A program made the translations under genes and the position numbers. Below the pieces are notes generated by a model. The model was not told where the DNA came from. It made no database searches and saw only the letters and a list, made by a program, of their open reading frames with translations. Positions 36,175 to 44,723 of a stretch of DNA of 64,000 nucleotides are shown here, one piece after another. Source of the DNA: Methylophilus sp. 42 (GTDB taxonomy: Bacteria; Pseudomonadota; Gammaproteobacteria; Burkholderiales; Methylophilaceae); contig NZ_KB913031.1 of assembly GCF_000384155.1 (NCBI RefSeq), positions 2,410,960-2,474,959 on the forward strand. The letters are read 5' to 3'. Within the stretch, counting starts at the first letter, position 1, and every line of letters begins with the position of its first letter.

Positions 36175-37659
36175 TTACTTCTGACGACGACGCATGGCAG
36201 CCATCGCGACCAGGCCCAAGCCCAGCATTGCAGCAGAGCCTGGCTCAGGCACTGCACTGATACGGAACAAGGAAGTCGTGTTGGAACCTTCGTTGGCAAA
36301 TGCCAGGAAGATAGAGCCGTCTTTTTCAAAGGCGACCAGGCCTTCTGGCGCCAGATCACCATCAGACACGATCATGTCGATAAAGCTGACCTTGGTCGGG
36401 TCAGTAATATCAAACAGCGCAATCGCGCCTTTCAGGGTTCTTTCCAGACCCACCGCAGCAATGGTGCGGCCACCCAGTGTGAACAGGTCTACGCCTTCTG
36501 GCTCCACACCTTTGTCACGGCTACGGCCATCATCATAAATACCACGTGCAAACGCTTCTTTATCGAGGATATCGCCACTGTCGTACACCAGGTTGCCATC
36601 AGCATCACGGATGCTGAAAGAGCGTGCGCCTGCTGCGTACAGATCGCCTGGAGATGAATCAGTATTCGACACGCGGATATTGGCCAAGTCGCCAGTCGCG
36701 CCCAGTGAACTGGCAGCAGAGCGGTCACCGTCATCTTCACGGAAATCACCTTCGTTAGCTGTCACCAGGTAAGTATTGCCAGCCACGTCGTAGGTCGCAA
36801 TCCCATCAGGCATGTACAAGCCCTTTACGTTAGCGCTGATAAAATTAACGCTGCCATTATTGAGCGGGTCGATACTGTTACCCGGCTGACTGAAGTCTTT
36901 CGCGCCCAGGCCCACCACTTTTGTGAAAGAGTTTGTGTTCAGGTCCAGGATACCAATCGCGTTGGCTTCTTGCAGCGTGACATAGGCTTTGCTGCCGTCA
37001 GCACTTACTGCAATATATTCCGGCTCGAAGTCCATACCGGTGTTGGTGCGGATATGGCTGCCAGAAGTTGCCACACCGGCCAAAGTGGCCGTCGCAGCCA
37101 CAGTGCGGCTGGTCACATCAATAATTGTGACGCTACCGACCGGGTCATTGGCAGATGCGCCATAGACGCGTGGTACGCTGTTGCCGATACGTGAGCCATA
37201 GACATTTGGCGTGCCTTCGTTGGCGACCAGAATTTTGCTGCCATCTGGAGTGAATGTCAGCATGTCTGGCAATGCACCCACGGTGAATGTGTTGGTGCCT
37301 GCGGCCAGGCTTCTGCTGGAAGTGTTATACAACTGCACGATACCAGCATTGGTACGTGTATTGTTTTCAATGGCAAATGCAGCCATGCCGTTACTGATGC
37401 TCACGCTGTTGATACTGCCATAAGCACTGGTATCAATGCGTTGCAGCAAGCTACCGGTGTGCGCATCTAATACGTCTACCCCTTTTACGCCAGCCACCCA
37501 CAAAGTGTTGGTGGTCGCATCAAAGGCCGGGATTTCAGACAAATAGCCACCACCACTGTGGGCAAATGTCCACTCTTTGCTAATTTGGTACGTTGTTGCC
37601 GCTTGTGCCATGCTCATGCTACCGAACAGCAAGCCCATCATTAAAGTCATTTTTTTCAT
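36175..37659 (-). CDS. Exported beta-propeller-like protein with PEP-CTERM sorting signal (choice-of-anchor I type)
   Basis: 494 residues with a Sec leader (MKKMTLMMGLLFGSMSMAQA). The body has repeated blade-like segments (PDMLTFTPDGSKILVANEG, EYIAVSADGSKAYVTLQEAN, TYLVTANEGDFREDDGD), as in the choice-of-anchor I family. The C-terminus is a PEP-CTERM signal: VPEPGS, then a hydrophobic helix (MLGLGLVAMAAM) and RRRQK. This is recognised by an exosortase and sorts the protein to the surface. No exosortase gene is in the window. Confidence 0.87.
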   Translation of the reverse strand: MKKMTLMMGLLFGSMSMAQAATTYQISKEWTFAHSGGGYLSEIPAFDATTNTLWVAGVKGVDVLDAHTGSLLQRIDTSAYGSINSVSISNGMAAFAIENNTRTNAGIVQLYNTSSRSLAAGTNTFTVGALPDMLTFTPDGSKILVANEGTPNVYGSRIGNSVPRVYGASANDPVGSVTIIDVTSRTVAATATLAGVATSGSHIRTNTGMDFEPEYIAVSADGSKAYVTLQEANAIGILDLNTNSFTKVVGLGAKDFSQPGNSIDPLNNGSVNFISANVKGLYMPDGIATYDVAGNTYLVTANEGDFREDDGDRSAASSLGATGDLANIRVSNTDSSPGDLYAAGARSFSIRDADGNLVYDSGDILDKEAFARGIYDDGRSRDKGVEPEGVDLFTLGGRTIAAVGLERTLKGAIALFDITDPTKVSFIDMIVSDGDLAPEGLVAFEKDGSIFLAFANEGSNTTSLFRISAVPEPGSAAMLGLGLVAMAAMRRRQK

Positions 37660-37755
37660 GTGTTTACCCTCTCCTCAAAATTCCAGAGAGCATAGTCACC
37701 CAACATGACAAATCCTTGACGCTGGCATGTCAGAAACATGGCAACGGACTACAGA

Positions 37756-38895
37756 CTACAGTCTGGCATAAGCGTAGTTTTGCGGATAAACCACTTTCTC
37801 GCGTGCATCAGTCCAGATAATGTCGCAATTGTCATCATCCATATGCACCATGCGGCCATTGCGGTCGACACAATACTCGCCGCACACAATGCGGTCTTCA
37901 ATCGCATAACCCTGGGCAATACGCGTGTAATCAAACAAAATCGAGCGAATCACCGTGCTGTCGCGCTGGATATGGCAACCAGCGTTAATCCAGGTCGGGC
38001 CGATAATCCGGGTATTTTTATCAATACGCGAACCGGAGCCGATATACACCGGCCCCTCAATCTGCGTGTGTTCCCAATCAATATGCACATTCAGCCCTAC
38101 CCACACACCAGGTTTGACCTGCTTGCCCGGAATCGGCATCGATGGGAAAAAACCCTGCATCATTTGCTGCATCACCAGCCAGTAATCGCTTACCACGCCA
38201 ATATCAATCCAGTTAAACGGATGCTGGATCGCGTAAAACGGCAGGCCGCGCTGCACCAATAAAGGGAACAAATCCGAGCCAATATCAAACTCACTGCCGG
38301 AAGGAATCAGGTCTAATACTTCAGGTTCGAAAATATAAATACCGGTACTCGCCCAGTTGGAGCGCGCCTCTAACTGGCTAGGCTTCTCCTGAAAAGAAAT
38401 GATACGGCCTTCATTATTAGTCACCACCACACCATAGCCAGACACCTTATCCATAGGCACCTGCATGGTCACCAGGCTCGCCAACGCGCCTTTTTCCTTG
38501 TGCTCTTTCACCGCCCGCGTAATGTCCAGGTCAATAATCGCATCACCGCACAATACAATCGTCGTGTCATCAAAAAAGCCACTAAAGTCCTGGATCTTGC
38601 GCATGCCTCCGGCAGAGCCCACCGCATGTGGCACGATCTTGCCGTCGACAATATCGCCCTCAAACGAATAGCCAATATTCACGCCAAAACGATGGCCATC
38701 TTCAAAGTAATCCTGAATCTTCTGGTGCAGATAACTCACATTCACCATGATATCGGCTACGCCATGCATGGCCAGATGCTCGATCAGATACGCCATCACC
38801 GGCTTACCCAACACCGGGATCATCGGCTTAGGCAATTCATACGTCAGCGGACGAACACGTGTGCCCTTACCCGCGGCCAAAATCATGGCTTTCAT
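37756..38895 (-). CDS. NDP-sugar pyrophosphorylase (mannose-1-phosphate guanylyltransferase-like)
   Basis: 379 residues. The nucleotidyltransferase domain begins MKAMILAAGKGTRVRPLTY with PKPMIPVLGKPVM, then IVLCGDAIIDLDI. The C-terminal half has the left-handed beta-helix repeats (VWVGLNVHI, VYIGSGSRIDKNTRIIGPTW). Such enzymes make GDP-mannose or dTDP/UDP sugars for surface glycans; the exact nucleotide cannot be fixed by motifs alone. Confidence 0.86.
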   Translation of the reverse strand: MKAMILAAGKGTRVRPLTYELPKPMIPVLGKPVMAYLIEHLAMHGVADIMVNVSYLHQKIQDYFEDGHRFGVNIGYSFEGDIVDGKIVPHAVGSAGGMRKIQDFSGFFDDTTIVLCGDAIIDLDITRAVKEHKEKGALASLVTMQVPMDKVSGYGVVVTNNEGRIISFQEKPSQLEARSNWASTGIYIFEPEVLDLIPSGSEFDIGSDLFPLLVQRGLPFYAIQHPFNWIDIGVVSDYWLVMQQMMQGFFPSMPIPGKQVKPGVWVGLNVHIDWEHTQIEGPVYIGSGSRIDKNTRIIGPTWINAGCHIQRDSTVIRSILFDYTRIAQGYAIEDRIVCGEYCVDRNGRMVHMDDDNCDIIWTDAREKVVYPQNYAYARL

Positions 38896-39040
38896 AGTGC
38901 AATACCCTTAAACAATCTTAATATTTCCTCAGGCAAGCATAGCCCCGCACTATGACAATATTATTTCAGACGCGTAGTTGTGCGCAGCAGGCAAGAAGAG
39001 AAAATAGACGGCACGCGCCAAGCCAGCGCGACTTATTTGC

Positions 39041-39046
39041 TATAAT
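39041..39046 (+). promoter_or_regulatory. -10 element of the tRNA-Arg gene
   Basis: A perfect TATAAT ten bases before the mature 5' end of the tRNA. The -35 region is not convincing. Confidence 0.6.
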
Positions 39047-39055
39047 GGCAGGATT

Positions 39056-39132
39056 GCGCCCGTAGCTCAGCTGGATAGAGTATTGGTTTCCGAAGCCAAG
39101 GGTCGTGGGTTCGACTCCCGCCGGGCGCACCA
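39056..39132 (+). tRNA. tRNA-Arg (anticodon CCG)
   Basis: A full cloverleaf of 77 bases with encoded CCA. The acceptor stem GCGCCCG pairs with CGGGCGC. The anticodon loop TTCCGAA in the stem TTGGT/GCCAA gives CCG. The T arm is GTGGGTTCGACTCCCGC. Confidence 0.96.
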
Positions 39133-39143
39133 GTCAGAAAAGC

Positions 39144-39178
39144 AAAGCCAAGATAGTGATTACTAACTTGGCTTTTTT
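39144..39178 (+). terminator. Terminator after tRNA-Arg
   Basis: AAAGCCAAG ... CTTGGCTTT at 39144-39152 and 39167-39175, followed by more T. It separates the tRNA from the remnant downstream. Confidence 0.8.
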
Positions 39179-39203
39179 AACCGCTTGAAAATATTCAAGA
39201 CTA

Positions 39204-39253
39204 GCGGACTTTTAATCCGTTTGTCGTGGGTTCGATCCCCGCACACCCTACCA
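39204..39253 (+). pseudogene. 3' half of a tRNA-Lys (anticodon TTT)
   Basis: Anticodon arm GCGGA-CTTTTAA-TCCGT, T arm GTGGGTTCGATCCCCGC, acceptor 3' strand ACACCCT, discriminator A and CCA. The matching 5' acceptor strand (AGGGTGT) and D arm are absent upstream, so it cannot fold into a tRNA. Confidence 0.85.
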
Positions 39254-39335
39254 AAATACAAAAGACGGCTCGCAGAAATGTGAGCCGTTTTTCTTTTCTC
39301 AATGCCGAACGGCTACTCAGAGTTTTAGATTTCAG
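39214..39335 (+). repeat. Direct repeat, left copy (tRNA-Lys 3' end plus terminator)
   Basis: Contains the tRNA-Lys 3' portion, a hairpin ACGGCTC ... GAGCCGT with TTTTTCTTTT (39265-39297), and a tail ending GATTTCAG. A diverged copy is at 40650-40758; the two bracket phzF. The rest of 39336-39449 holds nothing I recognise. Confidence 0.85.
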
Positions 39336-39449
39336 TTTTTCACTATTTTCAAGCAAGCAAAGTTTTAGCAGTTTTTCAGAATTCCGGTGTTTCAGGATTT
39401 TTGAAGTGACGAACGTTAATACAGGATCCGAATGTTAGGTGGCAGTACA

Positions 39450-40325
39450 TTAGATGGTTAGTGTACCTTGTATGCATGTTAGTGAATTACCACCAACCTG
39501 AATCACTGAATCACTAATGGACAACTGCAAAAAACCAGCCCGGCCAATAGCAGCACCTTGAGAGGCTATAAGGTCTTTCCCCAAAAGTTCTACTTGACCA
39601 GTGGCACGAATGTAAGCAGCTACAGCACCGTTACCACTTCCACACACTGGGTCTTCATTCACACCATGAGCTGGCGCAAAAGCTCTCACCTCAAGAGACG
39701 CAATAGAATCTGCTTCATACTCTCCAAAGATTACGACTCCAGTATATCCATGTGCACTGTCTTGAATCTTCATCCGCTGTAGATCTGGTTTAGCTGCCAA
39801 GACATCCTTAGCGCTCGATAATTGAGTAACTAACCAGCGAGCACCCACATCAACCAACATAGGTTTGCTGTCCGACTTCAAGGGACATCCTAAGATAGCT
39901 TCTAGCTCATCATGCTGGCTGACTGTTAATTGAGATAACTTAGGCTCAGGTAAATCAAAAGCAATGCTCTGTTCACCTTCAGAATCTACAGTCACGGTCA
40001 GTTTGATTAGACCAGCTTCGCACTCCTGAATCACCACACCTTCACGGTCATGAATAATCCCAGCTTCTAGCAAGGCATGAGCAGTGCCTAGTGTTGGATG
40101 ACCAGCGAATGGCAGCTCAGCATTAGGTGTAAAGATACGCACTCGATAATCAGCTTTAGCATCACTTGGAGTCAGTACGAAGGTGGTCTCGGATAGGTTT
40201 GTCCAGTTGGCTATTTGCTGCATTTGAATGGTCGTTAAGCCATCACCTTCAAGAATCACAGCAACAGGATTCCCTTTGAATGGTGTCTTTGTGAATACAT
40301 CAACTTGTTTAAATGCAACTCTCAA
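39450..40325 (-). CDS. PhzF family isomerase/epimerase
   Basis: 291 residues of the PhzF/diaminopimelate-epimerase-like fold. The N-terminus (VDVFTKTPFKGNPVAVIL) and the general-acid Glu in NLSETTFVL are typical, as are ELPFAGHPTLGTAHAL and DPVCGSGNGAVAAYI. Many such proteins have unknown substrates; no other phenazine gene is here. Its base composition is more AT-rich than its neighbours, and it lies between the two tRNA-Lys remnants, which suggests acquisition. Confidence 0.9.
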   Translation of the reverse strand: MRVAFKQVDVFTKTPFKGNPVAVILEGDGLTTIQMQQIANWTNLSETTFVLTPSDAKADYRVRIFTPNAELPFAGHPTLGTAHALLEAGIIHDREGVVIQECEAGLIKLTVTVDSEGEQSIAFDLPEPKLSQLTVSQHDELEAILGCPLKSDSKPMLVDVGARWLVTQLSSAKDVLAAKPDLQRMKIQDSAHGYTGVVIFGEYEADSIASLEVRAFAPAHGVNEDPVCGSGNGAVAAYIRATGQVELLGKDLIASQGAAIGRAGFLQLSISDSVIQVGGNSLTCIQGTLTI

Positions 40326-40649
40326 TTACTTTTCCTGCTTACTCCTTAGAGCTTGTAATTATGCCCTAAGTGTATAGTTATATGATCGAGCCTTGTAATG
40401 CAATCATCAGTGCCGTTTTGAGTTACACAAAAGCAACTGGAGGAGAAAGTGTTGATGCTCTAAATTTGGCTATACAATTCTTGATTGACCCTTTGAATTA
40501 GGTTTTTAATCTGTTCGAGTCCGTAGCTAAAACGTAACTTAATTAGATTGAAAGTGACTGAATGTAACTAATTTAGACTAAAAATACAAAGTTGCGAGCG
40601 TTGTAAGTCATTGATTAATAATAGTTGTAAAACCGTTTAGCTTTCTTTC

Positions 40650-40758
40650 AATCCGTTTGGCGTGGGTTCGATCCCCGCACACCTTAATATAAAAGACGGC
40701 TTGCAGAAATGTGAGCCGTTTTTCTTTTCTCAATCCTGAACAGCATTTCAGATTTCAG
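40650..40758 (+). repeat. Direct repeat, right copy (tRNA-Lys 3' end plus terminator)
   Basis: AATCCGTTTGGCGTGGGTTC then GATCCCCGCACACCTTA, a hairpin ACGGCTT ... GAGCCGT with TTTTTCTTTT (40696-40729), and a tail ending GATTTCAG. It matches 39214-39335 with small changes and has lost CCA. Confidence 0.83.
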
Positions 40759-41049
40759 CATTTAGTTATTTCTGCAGTTTTCACGTTGACCATCTTCAAG
40801 CTCGTTCCGAAACTCACACCATCTGTTGCCCCAAGTCTAGTCATAATAGTCTGGTTGATACGATGGTAATCTCGATGGCGTTCGTTGGCCGTTATGTTGG
40901 CTTGGCGTGGAGGTAGGAATTTTTCCAGCCACAGGGGAAGATATTGTACAGGTCGTTGTAGGGCAGCCCTTTTTAAGTTATGTTTAACCAATGATCTCGT
41001 CAGCCATATGAAATTGGTTTAAATTCGCATACAAACTGGGGGAATAAAA
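40759..41049. other. Non-coding remnant between phzF repeat and yccF
   Basis: No gene is convincing here. A 25-base stretch near 40941-40965 differs by one base from the 3' end of the MOSC gene (near 41970-41994), and its plus-strand frame reads GEDIVQVVVG before a stop. A minus-strand frame (40755-40991, 78 residues) matches no family I know. Confidence 0.5.
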
Positions 41050-41445
41050 ATGCGCAGTATTGGTAATTTTCTTTGGTTCATCTTTGGCGGCTTTTTCATG
41101 GGCCTGGCCTGGTGGTTCTTTGGTATTTTGGCGTTCATAACGATCATTGGCATCCCTTGGGGAAAAGCCTGTTTTGTCATTGGCCAATTTACCTTCTTAC
41201 CATTTGGTCGAGAAGCAGTGAGTCGCAACGTGTTAAATCAGAAGGATGATATTGGTACCGGTGTACTTGGGTTTGTTGGAAACGTCATTTGGTTTATCTT
41301 TGCCGGCGCATGGTTGGCAATTGGTCATCTGGTTTCTGCACTTGCTTGCTTCGTCACGATCATCGGCATTCCTTTTGGTATTCAACATCTAAAACTTGCT
41401 GTCATTTCACTCGCTCCCATTGGTAAAACAATAGTGAGTAAATAG
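41050..41445 (+). CDS. yccF: YccF-like inner-membrane protein
   Basis: 131 residues with two copies of the YccF domain. Each has hydrophobic helices and the signature ITIIGIPWG or VTIIGIPFG. Family members are small inner-membrane proteins of unknown function. A GGGGGAAT-like ribosome site precedes the ATG. Confidence 0.88.
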   Translation: MRSIGNFLWFIFGGFFMGLAWWFFGILAFITIIGIPWGKACFVIGQFTFLPFGREAVSRNVLNQKDDIGTGVLGFVGNVIWFIFAGAWLAIGHLVSALACFVTIIGIPFGIQHLKLAVISLAPIGKTIVSK

Positions 41446-41472
41446 CTTTACCAACAATCCACACGAGCATTC

Positions 41473-42048
41473 ATGCAAACCGTTACCCTGCGTCAATTGA
41501 CTCAACATTTTAGCCAGCATGGGCGGCTGGATGCCATTTACTTGCGTCCTGGTCGTGGCCAGCCTTGTTTGCTACAAGATCAAGTGCATGCCACTGCCAA
41601 CCTTGGATTACAGGGAGATCGCGCAAGTTTGCGCCAGTCATCGGCTCCGAATGGAAGTAAACGACAAGTAACATTGCTGCAAGCAGAGCATTTACCAGTG
41701 ATAGCAGCGTTCACGGGTCACTTACAGATTGATCCGGCTTTGCTCAGGCGTAATTTGATTGTTTCCGGCATCAATCTGCTGGCGACAAAATCGCTATTTA
41801 AAGATCAGCCATTGCATCTATTGATCGGTAATGTAGTGTTGGAGATAACAGGCCCTTGTGAGCCCTGCTCAAAAATGGAACAAGTGCTAGGGGCAGGCGG
41901 TTACAACGCTATGCGCGGCCATGGCGGTATAACGGCGCGCATTCTGCGCGGTGGTCTGTTACATACTGGAGATACTGTACAGGTCGTTGTAGGGACTGAC
42001 ACTGATACACCTCAGCAATCCTCCCTATCCCTTTTCGGCAATGACTAG
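41473..42048 (+). CDS. MOSC domain protein
   Basis: 191 residues. The MOSC (molybdenum cofactor sulfurase C-terminal) signature is visible: ITGPCEPCSKMEQVLGAGGY with the conserved Cys, then NAMRGHGGITARILRGG. Such proteins bind sulfur-carrying ligands or act with molybdoenzymes. A link to the mod genes 40 kb away is only suggestive. Confidence 0.86.
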   Translation: MQTVTLRQLTQHFSQHGRLDAIYLRPGRGQPCLLQDQVHATANLGLQGDRASLRQSSAPNGSKRQVTLLQAEHLPVIAAFTGHLQIDPALLRRNLIVSGINLLATKSLFKDQPLHLLIGNVVLEITGPCEPCSKMEQVLGAGGYNAMRGHGGITARILRGGLLHTGDTVQVVVGTDTDTPQQSSLSLFGND

Positions 42049-42247
42049 CAATAGGTTTCAACTGTCACTCAATCCAACGAAGTCTTAATTGACCAGTGCC
42101 CACTTTCATATTCTCGACAGATGGCCAGTTAATTAGTGGTGATGTATATCCGTGCTCCTTACTATCCACACTCTCATAAAAACTTAGCTAGGTGTTTCCT
42201 TGTATTTCGCCTATAGTCACCGCACATTATTTGATGAAGGACGCGGT

Positions 42248-42499
42248 ATGAAAAAACTATTAGTCACTGTTCAGCTGGAAATGGATGTACCTGATACTTG
42301 GAATCTGGTCGAGCACCCGGACGATGTGCAAGCAATTAAGCTTGAAGATGGGCGATTTATGTACATGAGCTTTTTGCCCATGTTTACCACAGATGCCAAT
42401 GCGGGGGCAGAATGGTCTAGCGAGTGCACGGATGCATTCAGTGATGAGATTTTGGACATGGTGGCGGATGAAGAAGTGTTAATGAAGTTTGAGTCTTGA
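42248..42499 (+). CDS. Small acidic protein of unknown function
   Basis: 83 residues from the ATG at 42248, after GAAGGACGCGGT. Acidic, no leader or membrane segment, with EDGRFMYMSFLPMF and DEILDMVADEEVLMKFES. No family recognised. Confidence 0.65.
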   Translation: MKKLLVTVQLEMDVPDTWNLVEHPDDVQAIKLEDGRFMYMSFLPMFTTDANAGAEWSSECTDAFSDEILDMVADEEVLMKFES

Positions 42500-42573
42500 A
42501 TCGCCATTCATTCTCTATTTTTTCACCAGCCGATGGTGAACTCACCACACCTCAACTGAAGCAGCCTCCCGAC

Positions 42574-43449
42574 CTAATAAGCACTTGCGGCACTGACTGA
42601 AAAACTGCCTGGCGCCTTCAGGGGCCGGGTAGGTGTGAATGTTGGTTTTAAGAATGTATGAATCGCAGCCGCTAAACGTTCAGGCTCATCATATGGCAGC
42701 CCATGCCCAACATCAGGAATTAACTTGTATTGCAGGTCTGGGTTGAGTACGTGTAACTCACGCGCGGTTTCAGTAGAAACAATGCCTTCGCTGCCAAGCA
42801 CTAACAGGGTCGGCACATAAATATTCCGAACCAGTTCATCAAACTCCGGGTGTGGCGGAATCAGCACATCGAAAGCACGCGGATTGGTGCGGAACCTGGC
42901 TTGAACCATATGTTCCAGCAGCTCAGATGAGCGATAGCGATATCTGGCTTTGGCTTCTTTAAACAAGTCTGTTTTGCTGGACCGCAATATCTGGCGGTGC
43001 TGTTTAACCGCCTCACGCTCATCCAGCTGACCTTGCCACTCAGGGCTGATAAATGTCGGGTCGGTCAGCACAATGCCTTCAATCGCAAAGCCTAAGCGGC
43101 TGGCAACCATGGCGGCGGTCATGCCGCCCATTGAGTGGCCGAGCAGGTAAGGCGATTGAATGTCTAGCGTTCTGATCAGTTCGATCACGTCATTGGCGTG
43201 GTCTTGATAGGTGTATCCATGCAGAGGAGCACTTGACTGACCATGGCCGCGCGCATCCGGCATGATGATGTCAAAGTGGTCTTCAAGCTCACGTGCCAAT
43301 TGTGACCAGCACGCGCCACTCGCGGTGAGATCATGCAGCGCGATCAAGGTGGGCTTGTTGCCGCCTGTTCTTAAATAGTGAATATTGATGCCGTTTGCCC
43401 GGCACACGGCATTCGTCCAGTTGGCTGAAATAATGTTTTTACGGGTCAT
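42574..43449 (-). CDS. Alpha/beta-hydrolase
   Basis: 291 residues with the alpha/beta-hydrolase fold. The nucleophile elbow is GHSMGG (Ser), preceded by HDLTASGACWSQL and PDARGHGQSSAP, and a catalytic His in PDVGHGLPYDEP. The enzyme could be an esterase, lactonase or related hydrolase. Its start lies two bases after the stop of the UmuD-like gene, so the pair is one transcript. Confidence 0.9.
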   Translation of the reverse strand: MTRKNIISANWTNAVCRANGINIHYLRTGGNKPTLIALHDLTASGACWSQLARELEDHFDIIMPDARGHGQSSAPLHGYTYQDHANDVIELIRTLDIQSPYLLGHSMGGMTAAMVASRLGFAIEGIVLTDPTFISPEWQGQLDEREAVKQHRQILRSSKTDLFKEAKARYRYRSSELLEHMVQARFRTNPRAFDVLIPPHPEFDELVRNIYVPTLLVLGSEGIVSTETARELHVLNPDLQYKLIPDVGHGLPYDEPERLAAAIHTFLKPTFTPTRPLKAPGSFSVSAASAY

Positions 43450-43451
43450 GA

Positions 43452-44072
43452 TTAAAACTTTCTGAAAGAACCGGTGACGACACCCCAGATGGCGAACTGC
43501 ATTCTGCCCTGGATGAGGATGGGTTCATATTTACCTGAGGAGTTGGCCGGCAATAGCTTGGGATCACCATTCTTCTGTTTGGCTAAGGTCTTGATGGTGA
43601 ACTCGCCATCAATCATGGCCAGCACGATGTCACCTATGGAGGCCTGCTTTCTTTTATTCACAATCGCTTTATCGCCGGGTAGCAAGCCCGCTTCGATCAT
43701 CGACTCCCCCTGGATCGTGACAAAAAAGGTATTTGCCGGGTCATCAATCAGATAGCCATTAGGGTCCATACGCGACTCTTCATCGCTATCTGCCGGCGAT
43801 GGCAAACCAGCGGGCACCTTGGACTGATACAGTGGCAGGCTTAAGTTATCCAGCTCTTCACATAGCTGCGTAAACTCCGCAATACTATCCAGCTGGCCTT
43901 CCAGTTGTTGAAGGCGTTGCTTCTTCGCATACGCCTCCAGAAAATTGGCGATGACCGGCTTTTGGCTGTCAGGCACACGGATGACACTGGTATTTTCCTT
44001 ATAGGTACCCGTCCCAAGCTTGCGTCCTGAACCAGGCCGTTTGCCACCATTTTTTTTGTCTTCACTGTCCAT
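43452..44072 (-). CDS. Extended UmuD-like S24 peptidase (LexA family)
   Basis: 206 residues. The C-terminal half is UmuD-like: a cleavage-type AG in VPAGLPSPAD, catalytic Ser in IQGESMIEAGLLPGD and Lys in DGEFTIKTL. The N-terminal 105 residues replace the short UmuD arm with a basic segment (GGKRPGSGRKLGTG) and helices that may bind DNA. Acinetobacter UmuDAb is a similar long form that acts as an SOS repressor. No umuC is adjacent. The promoter carries tandem repeats, possibly its own operators. Confidence 0.82.
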   Translation of the reverse strand: MDSEDKKNGGKRPGSGRKLGTGTYKENTSVIRVPDSQKPVIANFLEAYAKKQRLQQLEGQLDSIAEFTQLCEELDNLSLPLYQSKVPAGLPSPADSDEESRMDPNGYLIDDPANTFFVTIQGESMIEAGLLPGDKAIVNKRKQASIGDIVLAMIDGEFTIKTLAKQKNGDPKLLPANSSGKYEPILIQGRMQFAIWGVVTGSFRKF

Positions 44073-44075
44073 GGA

Positions 44076-44118
44076 TTTTATTGTAACAACAATCAGTTTT
44101 TATTGTAACAAAAATCAG
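44076..44118 (-). promoter_or_regulatory. Tandem operator-like repeat of the UmuD-like gene
   Basis: Two copies of TTTTATTGTAACAA-CAATCAG (second copy AAATCAG) at 44076-44096 and 44098-44118, directly before the start codon. Each contains a partial dyad ATTGT-AACA-ACAAT. It would block initiation if bound. Confidence 0.55.
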
Positions 44119-44237
44119 ATTATTTTATGTAAATAGTCTGACATCACCCGAGAACGGCAAATCAAGGCTGCAAAATGGTCAATGCGATGACAGCCAGCCC
44201 CTTTCAACAGGGGCCCGGCTGCGAGGTTTCACGATCA

Positions 44238-44612
44238 TCAAAAACTGAAAATCGTGTACCCGTCATGTGATAACTGGGCAATGCTTGGCAGCCCCGAGGT
44301 TCCCGGCACACTGTTATCCGTCACCAGATTAAAACCATTCGCCTCAGCATCCTCGCGCGCACCGAAGACATCGGCGCACCCGCACGAAACGCCAACCGTC
44401 ACGTCAGAAACTGCGGCATATAGTTGATAGAGCGGATGGCCGACTTTAGTCAGATGGCTGACCCAGCGCGTGCCGGTGCCTTGAAAATAAATAGCGACGT
44501 CTATGTTGTTTTGCTTGAAGTCGTAGGCGGCTGCTAGGCCATTGAATGCGCGGCCAAGTGCCTCTTCGCCGCCGTGTGTTGGGTCTGAAAAAATAATGAT
44601 AGCTGCTTTCAT
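44238..44612 (-). CDS. DsrE/DsrF-like family protein
   Basis: 124 residues from the ATG at 44612 behind AAAGGAG. The DsrE fold is seen in MKAAIIIFSDPTHGGEEALG and VSCGCADVFGAREDAEANGF, with two adjacent Cys residues. The family includes sulfur-transfer proteins and general small-molecule binders; the role here is unknown. Confidence 0.82.
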   Translation of the reverse strand: MKAAIIIFSDPTHGGEEALGRAFNGLAAAYDFKQNNIDVAIYFQGTGTRWVSHLTKVGHPLYQLYAAVSDVTVGVSCGCADVFGAREDAEANGFNLVTDNSVPGTSGLPSIAQLSHDGYTIFSF

Positions 44613-44723
44613 AGTGATCTCCTTTGATCTGGTCATGTCATTGATTGACAGCCGGATTCTAGGTACAGAAGGCAGCAAGAAAAACTACTCAGGGGGAAAT
44701 GGATTGTTTCGCCTAGCGTAAGA

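Noticed and set aside
39204-39253. A second tRNA gene (Lys, TTT)
   Set aside because: The 5' acceptor strand and D arm are missing, so no cloverleaf can form.
40755-40991. Minus-strand open frame of 78 residues beside the tRNA-Lys repeat
   Set aside because: No ribosome site or recognised family; it overlaps the possible MOSC debris on the other strand.
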